From positions 558,353 through 622,352 of the forward strand of contig DAIDHW010000001.1 of NCBI GenBank assembly GCA_027451865.1: 64,000 bases of DNA. Direction: 5' to 3'. Shown here piece after piece: positions 25,220 to 34,194 of this stretch. Position 1 is the stretch's first letter. Each line of letters starts with the position of its first letter. Under the pieces are notes generated by a model. The model did no database searches. It had not been told where the DNA came from and worked only from the letters and a program-made list of their open reading frames with translations. The stretch is from Leptolyngbyaceae cyanobacterium clean351 (GTDB lineage: Bacteria > Cyanobacteriota > Cyanobacteriia > DAIDHW01). Position numbers and translations under genes: made by a program.

Positions 25220-26338
25220 CTAAGGTCTCGCGGCTACCCTAGCGTTGGTGGCCGCCACGGTGCCGGTGCCTACTAGTCTCTGGAACTCATCTGGCCGGGA
25301 GGTTTTGGAGATCGCCGCCTCAAAGGAGATAATTCCGGCTCGGTACTGGTCGGCTAACACCTTCTCCAGGGTTTGCATCCCCATTTTACCCCCGGTTTGA
25401 ATCGCCGAATAAATTTGGGCGGTTTTCCCCTCCCGAATCAGGTTGGCAATCCCAGGGGTCACCAACATCACTTCCAGGGCCATTACTCGACCGAACTCCC
25501 CAGGACGAGGGTTTTTGCGGGGCACCAGGGTTTGACTAAATACCGCCACCAGGGAGTTGGATAACTGAATCCGGATCTGTTGCTGCTGCTCTGGGGGAAA
25601 TACATCGACCATCCGGTCGACGGTTTGGGAGGCAGAACTGGTGTGCAGAGTGCCAAATACAAGGTGACCGGTTTCCGCAGCTGTAACCGCCAGGGAGATG
25701 GTCTCCAGGTCTCGCATTTCCCCCACCAGAATCACGTCCGGGTCCTCCCGCAGGGCAGCCCGCAGGGCACTAGCAAAACTCTTGGTGTCTTCACCTACTT
25801 GCCTTTGGTGGATCACACTCTTGTTAGCTTCATAAACAAACTCGATCGGGTCCTCGACGGTGAGGATGTGTTCAGAACGAGTCATGTTGATGTTGTTGAT
25901 CATCGAGGCCAGGGTGGTGGACTTACCAGAGCCTGTAGGCCCAGTCACCAAGACTAACCCCCGGGGTTTCTCCGACATCTCCCGCACCACGTCCGGTAGG
26001 CCTAGGGTTTCCATAGGCGGAATCTTGGAGCTGAGCACCCGCAAGCAAGCTGCATAGGTGCCCCGGTCCTTATAGACATTGATCCGGAATCGAGCTAAGC
26101 CCCGGATCCCGTAGGAGCAGTCTAGTTCCCAGTTTTGCTCTAGGGTTTTGCGCTGGGTGTTATTGAGGATGGCGAAAATCAGCCGTTGGCACTGCTCAGC
26201 GGTGAGGGGGGGGTGGTCAGTGGCGGTCAGATGACCGTTGATGCGAATGTAGGGGGGCAGAGCAGCGGAAAGGTGCAGGTCAGAACCCCGGCGCTCCACT
26301 ACCTCTTCCATCAAGTCCTCAATCATTAGTTCTGGCAC
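25220..26338 (-). CDS. pilT: Type IV pilus retraction ATPase PilT
   Basis: A 372-residue hexameric ATPase. The Walker A VTGPTGSGKSTTLASMI is near 137; the Asp box ILTVEDPIEFVY, Walker B VILVGEMRDLETI and His box GTLHTSSASQTVDRMVDVFP follow. The C-terminus lacks a clear AIRNLIRE but has GIANLIREGKTAQI. It depolymerises pili for twitching motility and DNA uptake. Lies between pilB and pilC with short gaps of 30 and 24 bases. Confidence 0.96.
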   Translation of the reverse strand: MPELMIEDLMEEVVERRGSDLHLSAALPPYIRINGHLTATDHPPLTAEQCQRLIFAILNNTQRKTLEQNWELDCSYGIRGLARFRINVYKDRGTYAACLRVLSSKIPPMETLGLPDVVREMSEKPRGLVLVTGPTGSGKSTTLASMINNINMTRSEHILTVEDPIEFVYEANKSVIHQRQVGEDTKSFASALRAALREDPDVILVGEMRDLETISLAVTAAETGHLVFGTLHTSSASQTVDRMVDVFPPEQQQQIRIQLSNSLVAVFSQTLVPRKNPRPGEFGRVMALEVMLVTPGIANLIREGKTAQIYSAIQTGGKMGMQTLEKVLADQYRAGIISFEAAISKTSRPDEFQRLVGTGTVAATNARVAARP

Positions 26339-26368
26339 AGAAAAACCTCCGCTACTAAAAAGATAAGA

Positions 26369-28372
26369 TTAGGTACGAAACCGGGGGGTAGTGCAGTAGA
26401 TGCAGTCTAGCCAGTCTGGCTGAGTCTCTGCCCCGCACACATGACAGGTCAAGGAGCTTTTACGCTTGGCTTTGAGTTCTGCCTCTAGGGCTGTATCGGT
26501 AAAGGTGACCCTTTCTACCTCCTCGAGGGTGGTTAGGCCCTGGCGCACCAGATTGAGGCTGTAGGCTAGCAGGGTGACCATGCCGTCTTCCACGGCTGCT
26601 TCTTTGATCTGCTCCGTAGGAGCTCCCTGGTTGATCAGTTTCTGGAGCCTCTCATTACAACTCATGACCTCATACACCCCACAGCGCCCCTTGTAGCCTA
26701 CCCCACCGCAGCGGCTGCACAGGGGTTGCTTTTCGCGACTCGCAGTCACCGGGTCAACGGTATGAGCCCGATAGAAGGTGAACTGGTCTTCATTCACCGA
26801 GGTGAACCCAAAGCGGGACAACTCGGTCGGGGTAGGCTGGTAGGGAACCCGACACTCGCTACAGACCCGCCGCATCAGCCGTTGGGCGACCACACCGATT
26901 AGGGCCCCTGAGACCATGTAGGGCTCCACGCCCATCTCGTCTAGTCGACTGACGGCTCCGGCCGCGTCGTTGGTGTGGAGGGTCGTCAGCACCAAGTGGC
27001 CCGTCAAGGAGGCTTCAATGGCGGTTTTAGCCGTTTCCCGGTCACGAGTTTCCCCCACCAAAATCACATCCGGGTCTTGGCGGAGGAAGGAGCGCAGGAT
27101 CGCCGGGAAGTCCATGCCCTTCTCACGCATCACCTGGACTTGGGTAATCCCTGGCAGGGCATACTCGATCGGGTCTTCCGCAGTGCTGATATTGATACCG
27201 GGGTCGTTGCGCTCCGAGAGGATCGAGTAAAGGGTAGTGGACTTACCCGAACCCGTCGGGCCTGTGACCAGAATCAGTCCAAAGGGCCGGCGGGCCATTT
27301 CCCGGACCATCTCTAAACAGGCTGGGTCACCGATCAACTTGTCTAGGCCTAACTGGGTAGCACTGTTGTCTAGAATCCGCATTACCACCTTCTCCCCGTA
27401 ACGGCTAGGGAGAGAGCTAACCCGAAAGTCTACCTTGCGGCCCTCAAACATCCGCCGGATCCGGCCATCTTGGGGCAGACGCCGCTCGGCAATATCCAGG
27501 TCAGCAATAATCTTGAGGCGGGAGATTACTGCCGGTATGATGCGTTTGGGGAGGTTGGGAAAAGCTTGCTGCAGCACCCCATCCTTGCGGAACCTGACCC
27601 GGAGAAATTCCTCCTGCGGCTCGACGTGAATGTCAGAAACCTTCTCCAAAAGGGCTTTAGCAAGGATTTGGTTTACCAAACGGATTACTGGGGCAGCGGC
27701 AGCCTCCCGCACCGAGTCGGCAATATCTCCCTCCCCTTCCTCCTCAGGACTAGCATCCTGAATATCTAGGTTGGCATCAATAATTAACTCGTCATCACTA
27801 AGACCCCGGCCATGGTTTTCAAAGGACTTGACTTCCTTTTTAGCTACTTGGTTATCTAGGTAGTCTTTGATCAGGCGTTGGTAGTCCTCTTCAGTCATCA
27901 CCAGCCGGCGTAGCCCCAGGTTATGGGGGCGCAGGACGCGGTTGAGCTCATCCTGGGCTTCAAGGTGGTCTGGGTCCACCATAGCTACCACCACTAGGGG
28001 AGGTTCTTCCGTCCTGGCCATTGGTACCATGCGAAACCGCCGGCACAAATCAATGGGGATCAAAGTGTCAATGAGTTGATTAATCTGCTCTGAGGAAACC
28101 TCCCCAATCTCGGAGTCGAGAGCCTCAACCCCGTAAAGGATTTTCAATTCGAACAACTGCTGACGCTTGTGGTAGCGAATCAGATCAGGGGGGAGGGCTT
28201 GACCGGTGATCGCCTGCAGGACCTCTACCAGAGGCTTACCAGTCTTACGACACTCTTGGAGAGCCCTTTGCATCTGTTCCTGGTCAGCATGACCAGACTG
28301 GATAATCTTGTTAGCTGTAGGAGAAAAGTTATTTTTGACAATTAGGGCCCGACGGGGGAGCTGGTTAGTCAT
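26369..28372 (-). CDS. pilB: Type IV pilus assembly ATPase PilB
   Basis: A 667-residue GspE/PilB ATPase. The N-terminal MshEN-like part (about 20-190) binds regulators in related proteins; Walker A VTGPTGSGKSTTLYSIL is near 380, and Walker B VILVGETRDRETA follows. A zinc-type tetracysteine (CSECRVPY, then CSRCGGVGYKGRCG) lies near 500-565. The C-terminal 30 residues carry an extra pair of CxxC motifs (CHVCGAE, CIYCTT). It powers pilus extension and leads the pilB-pilT-pilC run. A 204-base divergent gap separates it from grpE. Confidence 0.96.
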   Translation of the reverse strand: MTNQLPRRALIVKNNFSPTANKIIQSGHADQEQMQRALQECRKTGKPLVEVLQAITGQALPPDLIRYHKRQQLFELKILYGVEALDSEIGEVSSEQINQLIDTLIPIDLCRRFRMVPMARTEEPPLVVVAMVDPDHLEAQDELNRVLRPHNLGLRRLVMTEEDYQRLIKDYLDNQVAKKEVKSFENHGRGLSDDELIIDANLDIQDASPEEEGEGDIADSVREAAAAPVIRLVNQILAKALLEKVSDIHVEPQEEFLRVRFRKDGVLQQAFPNLPKRIIPAVISRLKIIADLDIAERRLPQDGRIRRMFEGRKVDFRVSSLPSRYGEKVVMRILDNSATQLGLDKLIGDPACLEMVREMARRPFGLILVTGPTGSGKSTTLYSILSERNDPGINISTAEDPIEYALPGITQVQVMREKGMDFPAILRSFLRQDPDVILVGETRDRETAKTAIEASLTGHLVLTTLHTNDAAGAVSRLDEMGVEPYMVSGALIGVVAQRLMRRVCSECRVPYQPTPTELSRFGFTSVNEDQFTFYRAHTVDPVTASREKQPLCSRCGGVGYKGRCGVYEVMSCNERLQKLINQGAPTEQIKEAAVEDGMVTLLAYSLNLVRQGLTTLEEVERVTFTDTALEAELKAKRKSSLTCHVCGAETQPDWLDCIYCTTPRFRT

Positions 28373-28576
28373 GGCCTGAGGGGTAAAAGAGTGGGAAGCT
28401 TCAGCTGATCTACATCATACATGTAGACAATATTTAGATCATCTGCAAGCAAGACCTCGGGATGTTCCTGATATCCGCTCCCCCTGATGCTATCCTGGGA
28501 TTTTTAGCCTGAAAAAGACTAGAATCTAAATTGCCGGACTTTTACGCACCACCAAAACTATATTTCACGGCTAGCC

Positions 28577-29242
28577 ATGATCGAACTAGATAACCAGAGC
28601 ACATCGCCCCTACCCCCGGACGACCAAGCCAGCCTTGAGAATAAGTTAGAGGCACCGGCCGACCAAGCGCCAGACTCTCCCCCGGAACCCCAGCCAGAGG
28701 CCTCTACTGCCCAGGCCAACCTTGACGACCTGCGCCGCCAACTCGCTGAGCAAAGTCAAATCATTGAGGAGCTCAAAAATCAGGTTGAGGAACGCAAAAC
28801 ACAATACGTCCGCCTTCTAGCCGACTTTCAAAATCAAAGCCGGCGGGCTCAAAGGGAAAAAGAGGACCTAGAATATCAGGTGAAGTGCTCTACCCTAGTG
28901 GAAATCCTACCGGTGATTGACCACTTTGAGAGTGCTAGCCGTCAAATCAAGCCCCAAACGGACGCGGAGAGTGCAATCCACAGAAGTTACCAGAGCGTGC
29001 ACAAGTTCTTGGTCGAGGCCCTCAAGCGTCTGGGAGTTTCGCCCATGCGCTCTGAAGCTAAGCCCTTCGACCCCAACTACCACGAGGCTCTTCTGCGAGA
29101 GATAACTAGCGAGCACCCCGAGGGAGTTGTGCTCGAGGAGCTAGTGAGAGGTTACCTACTCGGGGAGCGGGTTTTACGCCATGCCAAGGTCAAGGTATCT
29201 GCCCCCTTAGAAGAAGAAGCCCCAGCTTCAGACCCTGAATAA
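28577..29242 (+). CDS. grpE: Nucleotide exchange factor GrpE
   Basis: A 221-residue DnaK cofactor. An acidic, Pro-rich N-terminus (about 1-55) precedes the long coiled coil (LRRQLAEQSQIIEELKNQVE, about 52-90) and the C-terminal beta domain (FDPNYHEALLREITSEHPEGVVLEELVRGYLLGERVLRHAKV, given in part), all typical. GrpE releases ADP from DnaK. Order grpE-dnaK-dnaJ is normal, but a 370-base gap separates it from dnaK. No CIRCE element (HrcA operator) was found upstream. Confidence 0.96.
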   Translation: MIELDNQSTSPLPPDDQASLENKLEAPADQAPDSPPEPQPEASTAQANLDDLRRQLAEQSQIIEELKNQVEERKTQYVRLLADFQNQSRRAQREKEDLEYQVKCSTLVEILPVIDHFESASRQIKPQTDAESAIHRSYQSVHKFLVEALKRLGVSPMRSEAKPFDPNYHEALLREITSEHPEGVVLEELVRGYLLGERVLRHAKVKVSAPLEEEAPASDPE

Positions 29243-29612
29243 AACCAGCCCGAAACCCCAGGTATGGGTTATGTGGTAGGATGATACTGGCTGCCAGGGG
29301 AGACGCCAATTCCTACTAGGGCAAAGTTGGCCTTAGTATCCCCTAGGGCGTTCAGCCTGACCCAGCAAGGGGTTCTGGTTGCACATTCTTAATGTTTTGT
29401 GATAGGATTCCCCAGTAGATTGCCGCATGACTATGCCTAAGAGAGTTTCAGGCGAGCTTGTCTTGTGCTCTCCAGGCTTTTAGGGCCTTGGGTGGGGTGC
29501 GCAGGCCGGGTCTGGTGTCGGGTTGTTTTCCCTGTCTGAAACGTTCTCTCGTGTCTTAGTTGAGGGTAGTGCACCCGCAAAAAACTCTCAGTCTTCATCC
29601 CTACCTCGCATC
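29243..29612 (+). promoter_or_regulatory. grpE-dnaK intergenic region with a possible promoter
   Basis: This 370-base gap contains no gene I can support. A promoter-like pair TTGCAC (29379-29384) and TAGGAT (29403-29408) has an 18-base spacer and would give a 5' leader of about 200 bases for dnaK. No CIRCE repeat was seen. The leader is unusually long for a heat-shock gene and may carry structure. The frame upstream of the dnaK ATG is open back to 29523 without a typical start context. Confidence 0.4.
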
Positions 29613-31520
29613 ATGGGCAAAGTGATCGGCATAGATTTGGGTACTACAAATAGCTGCGTTGCCGTGCTGGAAGGGGGACAGCCAGTGGTAATACCTAACT
29701 CTGAGGGGGGGCGCACCACTCCCAGCGTGGTAGCCTTTGGTAAAGCAGGGGAGCGCCTGGTAGGACAGCTGGCTAAGCGCCAGGCAGTCACCAATGCGGA
29801 AAGCACTATATATAGTATCAAGCGGTTTATGGGGCGCCGCTGGGAAGACACTGACCAAGAGCGCTCCCAAGTCTCCTATACCTGCATGCGGGGTCGGGAT
29901 GGTACTGTGGATGTCCAGGTACGGGGGAAGGTGTTTACTCCCCAGGAGATTTCAGCGGTAATTTTACAGAAGCTCAAAAAAGACGCTGAAGCCCATTTGG
30001 GAGAGGAAGTTACCCAAGCAGTTATCACGGTACCTGCCTATTTCACTGACGCCCAGCGCCAAGCCACTAAGGATGCAGGAGCAATTGCTGGTCTAGAAGT
30101 CCTGCGGATCATCAATGAGCCTACTGCAGCTGCCCTAGCCTACGGTTTAGATAAACAGGACCAGGACCATAAGATCCTAGTCTTCGACCTGGGAGGGGGC
30201 ACCTTTGATGTATCCGTGCTCCAGCTGGGAGACGGAGTTTTTGAGGTCAAGTCGACGGCCGGTAACAATCACCTAGGGGGCGATGATTTTGATGCCTGTA
30301 TCGTCTCCTGGTTGATCGACCACTACCGACGGACCGAAGGAGTAGATCTAGGAGTAGACAAGATGGCCCTCCAGCGGCTGCGGGAAGCATCAGAAAAGGC
30401 CAAAATCGAGCTTTCCACCCTCATGACTACCTCTATCAACCTGCCGTTTATTACCGCCGATGAGACTGGTCCAAAACACCTAGAAATGGAACTGACCAGG
30501 GCCAAATTTGAAGAACTAGTGGCTCCCCTAGTAGAGAAGACCATTGCCCCCGTTACCCAAGCCCTCAAGGACTCCAATCTGTCCGTCTCGGATATCCAAA
30601 GGATCGTCCTGGTAGGTGGGTCAATTCGGATCCCGGCAGTGCAAGAGGCGATCCGGAGGTATTTCAACGGTAAGCAGCCGGACCGCTCCGTCAATCCCGA
30701 TGAGGCCGTTGCCCTAGGAGCAGCGATTCAAGGGGGAGTGCTCGGGGGAGAAGTGAAAAACCTACTGCTCCTAGATGTAGCTCCCCTGTCTCTGGGTATA
30801 GAAACCCTTGGAGATGTCTTTACCCGGATCATTGAGCGCAACACCACCATTCCCACTAGTAATTCCCAAACCTTTTCGACAGCGGCAGATGGTCAAACCT
30901 GTGTGGAGATCCATGTTCTCCAAGGGGAGCGGCCTCTGGCCCGCGACAACAAAAGTCTAGGGCGCTTCGAACTGACAGGTATTCCCCCGGCTCCCCGGGG
31001 TACTCCCCAGATTGAAGTGCGCTTCGACATTGATGCTAACGGAATTCTCAAGGTCTCTGCCATCGACAAAGCTACTAATCGTGAACAGAGTATCCAAATT
31101 TCTAACCGGGGGGGCTTGAGCGAATCCGAGATTGAGCGGATGCGCCAGGAGGCGGTTGTTTACTCGGAATCTGACCGGCGACAGGTGGCCTTATCTGAAA
31201 TTAGAACCCAGGCTGATACGTTACTCTACAACTATGAATCCAGTCTCCGCACCCAGGAGGCAACAATCTCTGGGGAACTGCAAGCACGGGTTAATCAATC
31301 CCTCACGGATTTCAAAACTGCCCTACGAGATGCCACTGTGCCCATTGAGGTGATGCGCCAAAAACTCGACAACCTTCAGCAGGCAGTGTTCGCAGCTGGG
31401 GCAGCGGTCTACCAGGGCAAAGATAACCAAAGCACCCAGGCACCCCGCCGCGACACCACCGAAATTCTGGACAATAATGGAGATGATACTATTACTACGG
31501 ATTATGAAGCCGTAGATTAG
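29613..31520 (+). CDS. dnaK: Chaperone protein DnaK (Hsp70)
   Basis: About 635 residues. The ATPase domain has [48 protein letters not shown] and [13 protein letters not shown]; the substrate-binding domain has [20 protein letters not shown] and the lid ends [12 protein letters not shown], so lacks the EEVD-like end. The ATG at 29613 ([10 protein letters not shown]) matches the family start; an upstream in-frame start at 29523 adds 30 unconserved residues. Cyanobacteria have several DnaKs; the linkage to grpE and dnaJ makes this DnaK2-like (main) possible. It ends 38 bases before dnaJ. Confidence 0.95.
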   Translation: MGKVIGIDLGTTNSCVAVLEGGQPVVIPNSEGGRTTPSVVAFGKAGERLVGQLAKRQAVTNAESTIYSIKRFMGRRWEDTDQERSQVSYTCMRGRDGTVDVQVRGKVFTPQEISAVILQKLKKDAEAHLGEEVTQAVITVPAYFTDAQRQATKDAGAIAGLEVLRIINEPTAAALAYGLDKQDQDHKILVFDLGGGTFDVSVLQLGDGVFEVKSTAGNNHLGGDDFDACIVSWLIDHYRRTEGVDLGVDKMALQRLREASEKAKIELSTLMTTSINLPFITADETGPKHLEMELTRAKFEELVAPLVEKTIAPVTQALKDSNLSVSDIQRIVLVGGSIRIPAVQEAIRRYFNGKQPDRSVNPDEAVALGAAIQGGVLGGEVKNLLLLDVAPLSLGIETLGDVFTRIIERNTTIPTSNSQTFSTAADGQTCVEIHVLQGERPLARDNKSLGRFELTGIPPAPRGTPQIEVRFDIDANGILKVSAIDKATNREQSIQISNRGGLSESEIERMRQEAVVYSESDRRQVALSEIRTQADTLLYNYESSLRTQEATISGELQARVNQSLTDFKTALRDATVPIEVMRQKLDNLQQAVFAAGAAVYQGKDNQSTQAPRRDTTEILDNNGDDTITTDYEAVD

Positions 31521-31558
31521 CGCTGCTGGCAACCTGTCCCATTCTCAACTGAGTGTCT

Positions 31559-32704
31559 ATGGCTCGTGATTACTACGAAATTTTAGGGGTGCCGCGGGGG
31601 GCTGATAAAGAGGAAATTAAGCAGTCCTATCGCCGCCTAGCCCGTCTCTACCACCCAGACGTGAATAAGGAGCCCGGGGCTGAGGAGCGGTTTAAAGAAA
31701 TTAATCGGGCCTACGAGGTTTTGTCAGAACCTGAACTGCGTCAGCGTTACGACCGCTTTGGCGAGGCGGGGATTTCCTCCTCCGGAGCCGCCCCCGGCTA
31801 CCAGGATGTGGGGGACATTGGCGGTTTTGCGGCCGACATTTTTGAGACTATTTTCAGTAACTTTGCTGGGGGCCAAACCGGGGCGGCCGGACGGCGCCGG
31901 GATACCCCTACCCGCGGGAGTGACCTGCGCTTTGACCTGCGTTTGGACTTTCGCGATGCCGTGTTCGGTGGAGAAAGGGAAATCACCATCAAACACCTAG
32001 AAACTTGCAATATCTGCAACGGCTCAGGGGCCAAACCGGGTACTAAGTCCCAAACTTGTAGTGTTTGTGAAGGAGACGGGCAAGTCCGGCGGGCAGCCCG
32101 TACCCCCTTTGGTAACTTTACCCAGGTGGGAGTTTGCCCCCGTTGTGAAGGCTCTGGCCAAGTGATCCGGGACAAGTGCGAAGGATGTGGCGGCAGTGGT
32201 CAGAAGGAAGAGACGAAAAAGCTCAAGATTTCCATTCCCGCTGGCGTAGACAACGGCACCCGGTTGCGGATATCCGGTGAGGGGGATGCTGGCAAGAAAT
32301 CCGGTCCCTCGGGAGACCTCTACGTTTACCTGTACGTCAACAGTGACCCGAAATTCCATCGCGAGGGGGTAGATATCCTCTCCCAGGAGCGGATCAGTTA
32401 TCTCCAAGCTATCTTTGGTGGGCCGATCCAGGTCACAACTGTGGATGGACCAGTTGAGTTGATCGTGCCCCCGGGTACTCAGCCTAACACTGTCCTAACC
32501 CTGGAGCAGCGGGGGGTGCCTCGTTTAGGTAACCCAGTCAGCCGGGGCAACCACCTGGTGACCATTCAAGTAGAAATTCCTAGCCGCACTCAAGTCACGG
32601 CGGAGGAACGGGATCTGCTAGAAAAGCTGGCCAAACTGCGGGGTTATCGTACCCACCATAAGGGGGGTCTTGAAGGATTCCTAGGGGGACTTTTTCAGAA
32701 ATGA
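31559..32704 (+). CDS. dnaJ: Chaperone protein DnaJ (Hsp40, type I)
   Basis: About 381 residues. The J domain begins [19 protein letters not shown] and has HPD near 33; the Gly-rich linker covers about 70-120. Four zinc motifs follow: [24 protein letters not shown] and CEGCGGSG. The C-terminal substrate domain is complete. It stimulates DnaK's ATPase and delivers substrates. The start is at ATG 31559; GTG 31553 is in frame but less likely. The stop overlaps the start of the TusA-like gene (ATGA). Confidence 0.96.
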   Translation: MARDYYEILGVPRGADKEEIKQSYRRLARLYHPDVNKEPGAEERFKEINRAYEVLSEPELRQRYDRFGEAGISSSGAAPGYQDVGDIGGFAADIFETIFSNFAGGQTGAAGRRRDTPTRGSDLRFDLRLDFRDAVFGGEREITIKHLETCNICNGSGAKPGTKSQTCSVCEGDGQVRRAARTPFGNFTQVGVCPRCEGSGQVIRDKCEGCGGSGQKEETKKLKISIPAGVDNGTRLRISGEGDAGKKSGPSGDLYVYLYVNSDPKFHREGVDILSQERISYLQAIFGGPIQVTTVDGPVELIVPPGTQPNTVLTLEQRGVPRLGNPVSRGNHLVTIQVEIPSRTQVTAEERDLLEKLAKLRGYRTHHKGGLEGFLGGLFQK

Positions 32705-32934
32705 CCCCCCCTCTAGACCTGCGGGGAATTCCCTGTCCCATCAACTTTGTCCGTACCAAACTCCGGCTAGAACAGGCTCCCCCGGGCTCCCTCCTGGAGG
32801 TTTGGTTGGATCCAGGGGAGCCTGTGGAACAGGTGCCCCCTAGCCTGACCATGGCGGGCTATATAGTTGAGCGCCTTGAAGACCGGCAGGATTACTTTAC
32901 CCTGCTGGTGCGACGTCCTCCGAGACAGCCCTAG
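32701..32934 (+). CDS. TusA-family sulfurtransferase-like protein
   Basis: A 77-residue protein with the two-layer fold signature [21 protein letters not shown], including the catalytic Cys in the CPxP-like CPIN (Cys12), and [18 protein letters not shown]. TusA-like proteins relay persulfide sulfur, for example in tRNA thiolation or cofactor synthesis. The gene overlaps dnaJ by 4 bases (ATGA), so is translationally coupled; the link between a chaperone and sulfur relay is probably just operon history. Confidence 0.9.
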   Translation: MTPPLDLRGIPCPINFVRTKLRLEQAPPGSLLEVWLDPGEPVEQVPPSLTMAGYIVERLEDRQDYFTLLVRRPPRQP

Positions 32935-32946
32935 GGGCCAGTCTCC

Positions 32947-33516
32947 ATGAATTCCCCCCTCGGACTAGGCCCGCTCCCGGAATCTGACCTCCACATTGCT
33001 CCAGCCTCGCTCCCAGACTTGCCAGCCTTGGTAGATATCCTAATCCATAGCTTCTACCAAGACACCCTCCTGCAGCGCTGGGCTGAACCACTGCTGAGGA
33101 TCGCCATCCAGGAGGACCTCCGGCAGCGCTTGCAAGGTCAGGACAAGCCTTACCTATGCTTATTAGCCAGGACCGGGGCCGGGGTCGCCGGCACCGCCGA
33201 GTTGACTCTGCCCTCCCGTTTTCTCTCCGGGGATCGATATCCCTACGTTTCCAATTTGGCTGTTCACAAACGCTATCGGCGGCAGGGGGTAGCTCGGGCT
33301 CTCCTCTCGGCCTGCGAGACAGCGGTCCAGACCTGGGGATTCCCTCGGATATACCTCCACGTGATGGAAGATAACCGCCCCGCCTGTCAGCTATACGGTG
33401 GGGCGGGGTATAGATTGGCCAGTCAAGGCCAGAGTTGGCTGGGTTCTTGGCTTTGTCACCGCCCCCGACGGCTGCTGTTGACCAAGACTCTCAAGCTCAA
33501 CCCTGGCTCAACTTAG
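32947..33516 (+). CDS. GNAT family N-acetyltransferase
   Basis: A 189-residue protein with GNAT signatures: ASLPDLPALVDILIHSFYQD at the N-terminus, YVSNLAVHKRYRRQGVARALL (motif A, acetyl-CoA pyrophosphate loop RRQGVA, near 110) and YLHVMEDNRPACQLYGGAGY (motif B). It transfers acetyl from acetyl-CoA to an unknown amine. It follows tusA by 12 bases, likely the last gene of the grpE-side transcription unit. Its last 9 bases overlap the convergent cupredoxin gene. Confidence 0.88.
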   Translation: MNSPLGLGPLPESDLHIAPASLPDLPALVDILIHSFYQDTLLQRWAEPLLRIAIQEDLRQRLQGQDKPYLCLLARTGAGVAGTAELTLPSRFLSGDRYPYVSNLAVHKRYRRQGVARALLSACETAVQTWGFPRIYLHVMEDNRPACQLYGGAGYRLASQGQSWLGSWLCHRPRRLLLTKTLKLNPGST

Positions 33517-33963
33517 GGTCGACACCACCTTGATGCTGCCCACCATTCCTGCTTCCGCATGCCCAGGAATAGAACAGTGCAGTTCGTAGCTCCCCGCCTT
33601 CACAGGCACCAAAAACCAGGCTGCCTCACTAGCCGGTTTCAGTTCCAGCTCATGGATGGCACCTTTAACTTCTACTCCGCCAACCACCACCTTCTGAGAC
33701 CACACCCCATCAGCAAAGTCCTTAGCTGTAAAGTAGTGCTTGAGCTGACTGGGGTTAGTGAGCACCAGCTTGTAACGCCGGCCGACATCAAGCTGAATCT
33801 GTTGGGGAACAAACCTGAGTTGGTTATCAACCGTCCCCAAACTGACGGGCACCTCGACAGCTGGTTGGAGACTAAGGTCGACATTGGTGGCCGCAGAGGC
33901 CGGTAGGACCACACCCCAACAAAGCCCAAAAATTAAAAGCATTCCTACTAGCCGCAGGACCAT
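33508..33963 (-). CDS. Secreted cupredoxin (type I copper protein)
   Basis: About 151 residues starting at ATG 33963. A signal peptide (VLRLVGMLLIFGLCWGVVLPASAA) should be cut after residue 24. The mature part is a cupredoxin: LTNPSQLKHYFTAKDF gives His76, and HCSIPGHAEAGM gives Cys130, His135 and Met140, the type I copper ligand set (CX4HX4M). It is not plastocyanin, which has a different body. Probably a periplasmic electron carrier or copper-handling protein. It is convergent with the GNAT gene and reads away from the ClC gene. Confidence 0.85.
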   Translation of the reverse strand: MVLRLVGMLLIFGLCWGVVLPASAATNVDLSLQPAVEVPVSLGTVDNQLRFVPQQIQLDVGRRYKLVLTNPSQLKHYFTAKDFADGVWSQKVVVGGVEVKGAIHELELKPASEAAWFLVPVKAGSYELHCSIPGHAEAGMVGSIKVVSTLS

Positions 33964-34194
33964 ACAACACCCCCTAAATAGCTCGATCTTACGGGGACTG
34001 GTGGTTCGAGCACAAGAACTAACTCCCGGAGGCATAGACCCACCTGATAACCGCCCCTAACCTGAGGCAACAGGGCGATAACTTCCCTCAGCAACCCGAA
34101 TTTACAACGGGCAACAGTTGCCGAACTCCATCTTGATCGGTGAAAATAGAAGCGAAACAATTTTTAAGATTTACTCTCATATTTACTTGGGTCT

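Noticed and set aside
34036-34194. Possible fluoride riboswitch upstream of the ClC gene
   Set aside because: CTGATAACCGCC and GGCGATAAC looked suggestive, but the conserved pseudoknot arrangement could not be drawn.
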